Origin: JAICJR01 sp036555755
GTDB lineage: Bacteria; Actinomycetota; Thermoleophilia; Solirubrobacterales; Thermoleophilaceae
Assembly: GCA_036555755.1 (NCBI GenBank)
Contig: DATBKS010000015.1
Coordinates: forward strand, 1-13,243
Direction: 5' to 3'
Length of the DNA stretch: 13,243 nt
Positions 13,235 through 13,243 of the stretch are shown here, one piece after another. The position numbers and the translations under genes were made by a program. The stretch's first letter is position 1. The number at the start of each line of letters is the position of its first letter. Below the pieces are notes generated by a model, which saw nothing but the letters and a program-made list of their open reading frames with translations, was not told where the DNA came from and ran no database searches.

Positions 13235-13243
13235 GGGAATAAA

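Overview
The window is a GC-rich chromosomal stretch whose gene content and style point to an actinobacterium of the class Thermoleophilia (Solirubrobacterales/Gaiellales-like). The pointers are a secreted protein with 'N-N-T-V-R-S-x-D-L' repeats and a short Gly-X-Y tract, several small lineage-type hypotheticals, and start codons sitting only 6-10 nt behind TANNNT -10 boxes. This assignment is inference from style, not from a marker gene. No rRNA, tRNA, CRISPR array, transposase or phage gene is visible.

Layout. (a) 2-1638, + strand: the 3' part of a dimethylglycine/sarcosine dehydrogenase-like GcvT-domain protein, then a PfkB-family kinase. (b) 1639-1948 has no intact gene; it holds the decayed tail of a minus-strand secreted protein. 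(c) 1949-3899, + strand: two small membrane proteins, then citrate synthase. (d) 3904-4752, - strand: 3-hydroxyacyl-CoA dehydrogenase, convergent with citrate synthase and divergent from moaA. (e) 4817-6144, + strand: moaA and a TTGA-coupled 113-aa protein of unknown function. (f) 6145-7327: a convergent gap with two hairpins, then a 61-aa membrane protein and a GDSL/SGNH lipoprotein on the - strand. (g) 7422-9854, + strand: a shortened SRPBCC protein, a 98-aa hypothetical, metF behind a striking 25-bp hairpin built of heptamers, and a luciferase-like flavin oxidoreductase. (h) 13214-9851, - strand: an alkyl-DHAP-synthase-like FAD oxidase translationally coupled (GTGA) to a metallo-beta-lactamase-fold hydrolase, followed by the collagen-tract secreted protein with its own hairpin at the start codon.

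Functionally this is mostly core metabolism. A folate/one-carbon thread (GcvT-type domain, MetF) and an acyl-CoA/TCA thread (citrate synthase, hydroxyacyl-CoA dehydrogenase) are present, with no single obvious pathway operon.

The unusual material is mainly in small structures: two different 7-bp tandem repeats (an inverted pair forming the metF leader, and one inside the FAD oxidase coding sequence), a 39-nt hairpin between convergent genes, a start codon held in a hairpin loop, and a recurrent near-leaderless promoter layout. I found no convincing new multi-gene system; the heptamer hairpin is the best candidate for something undescribed.
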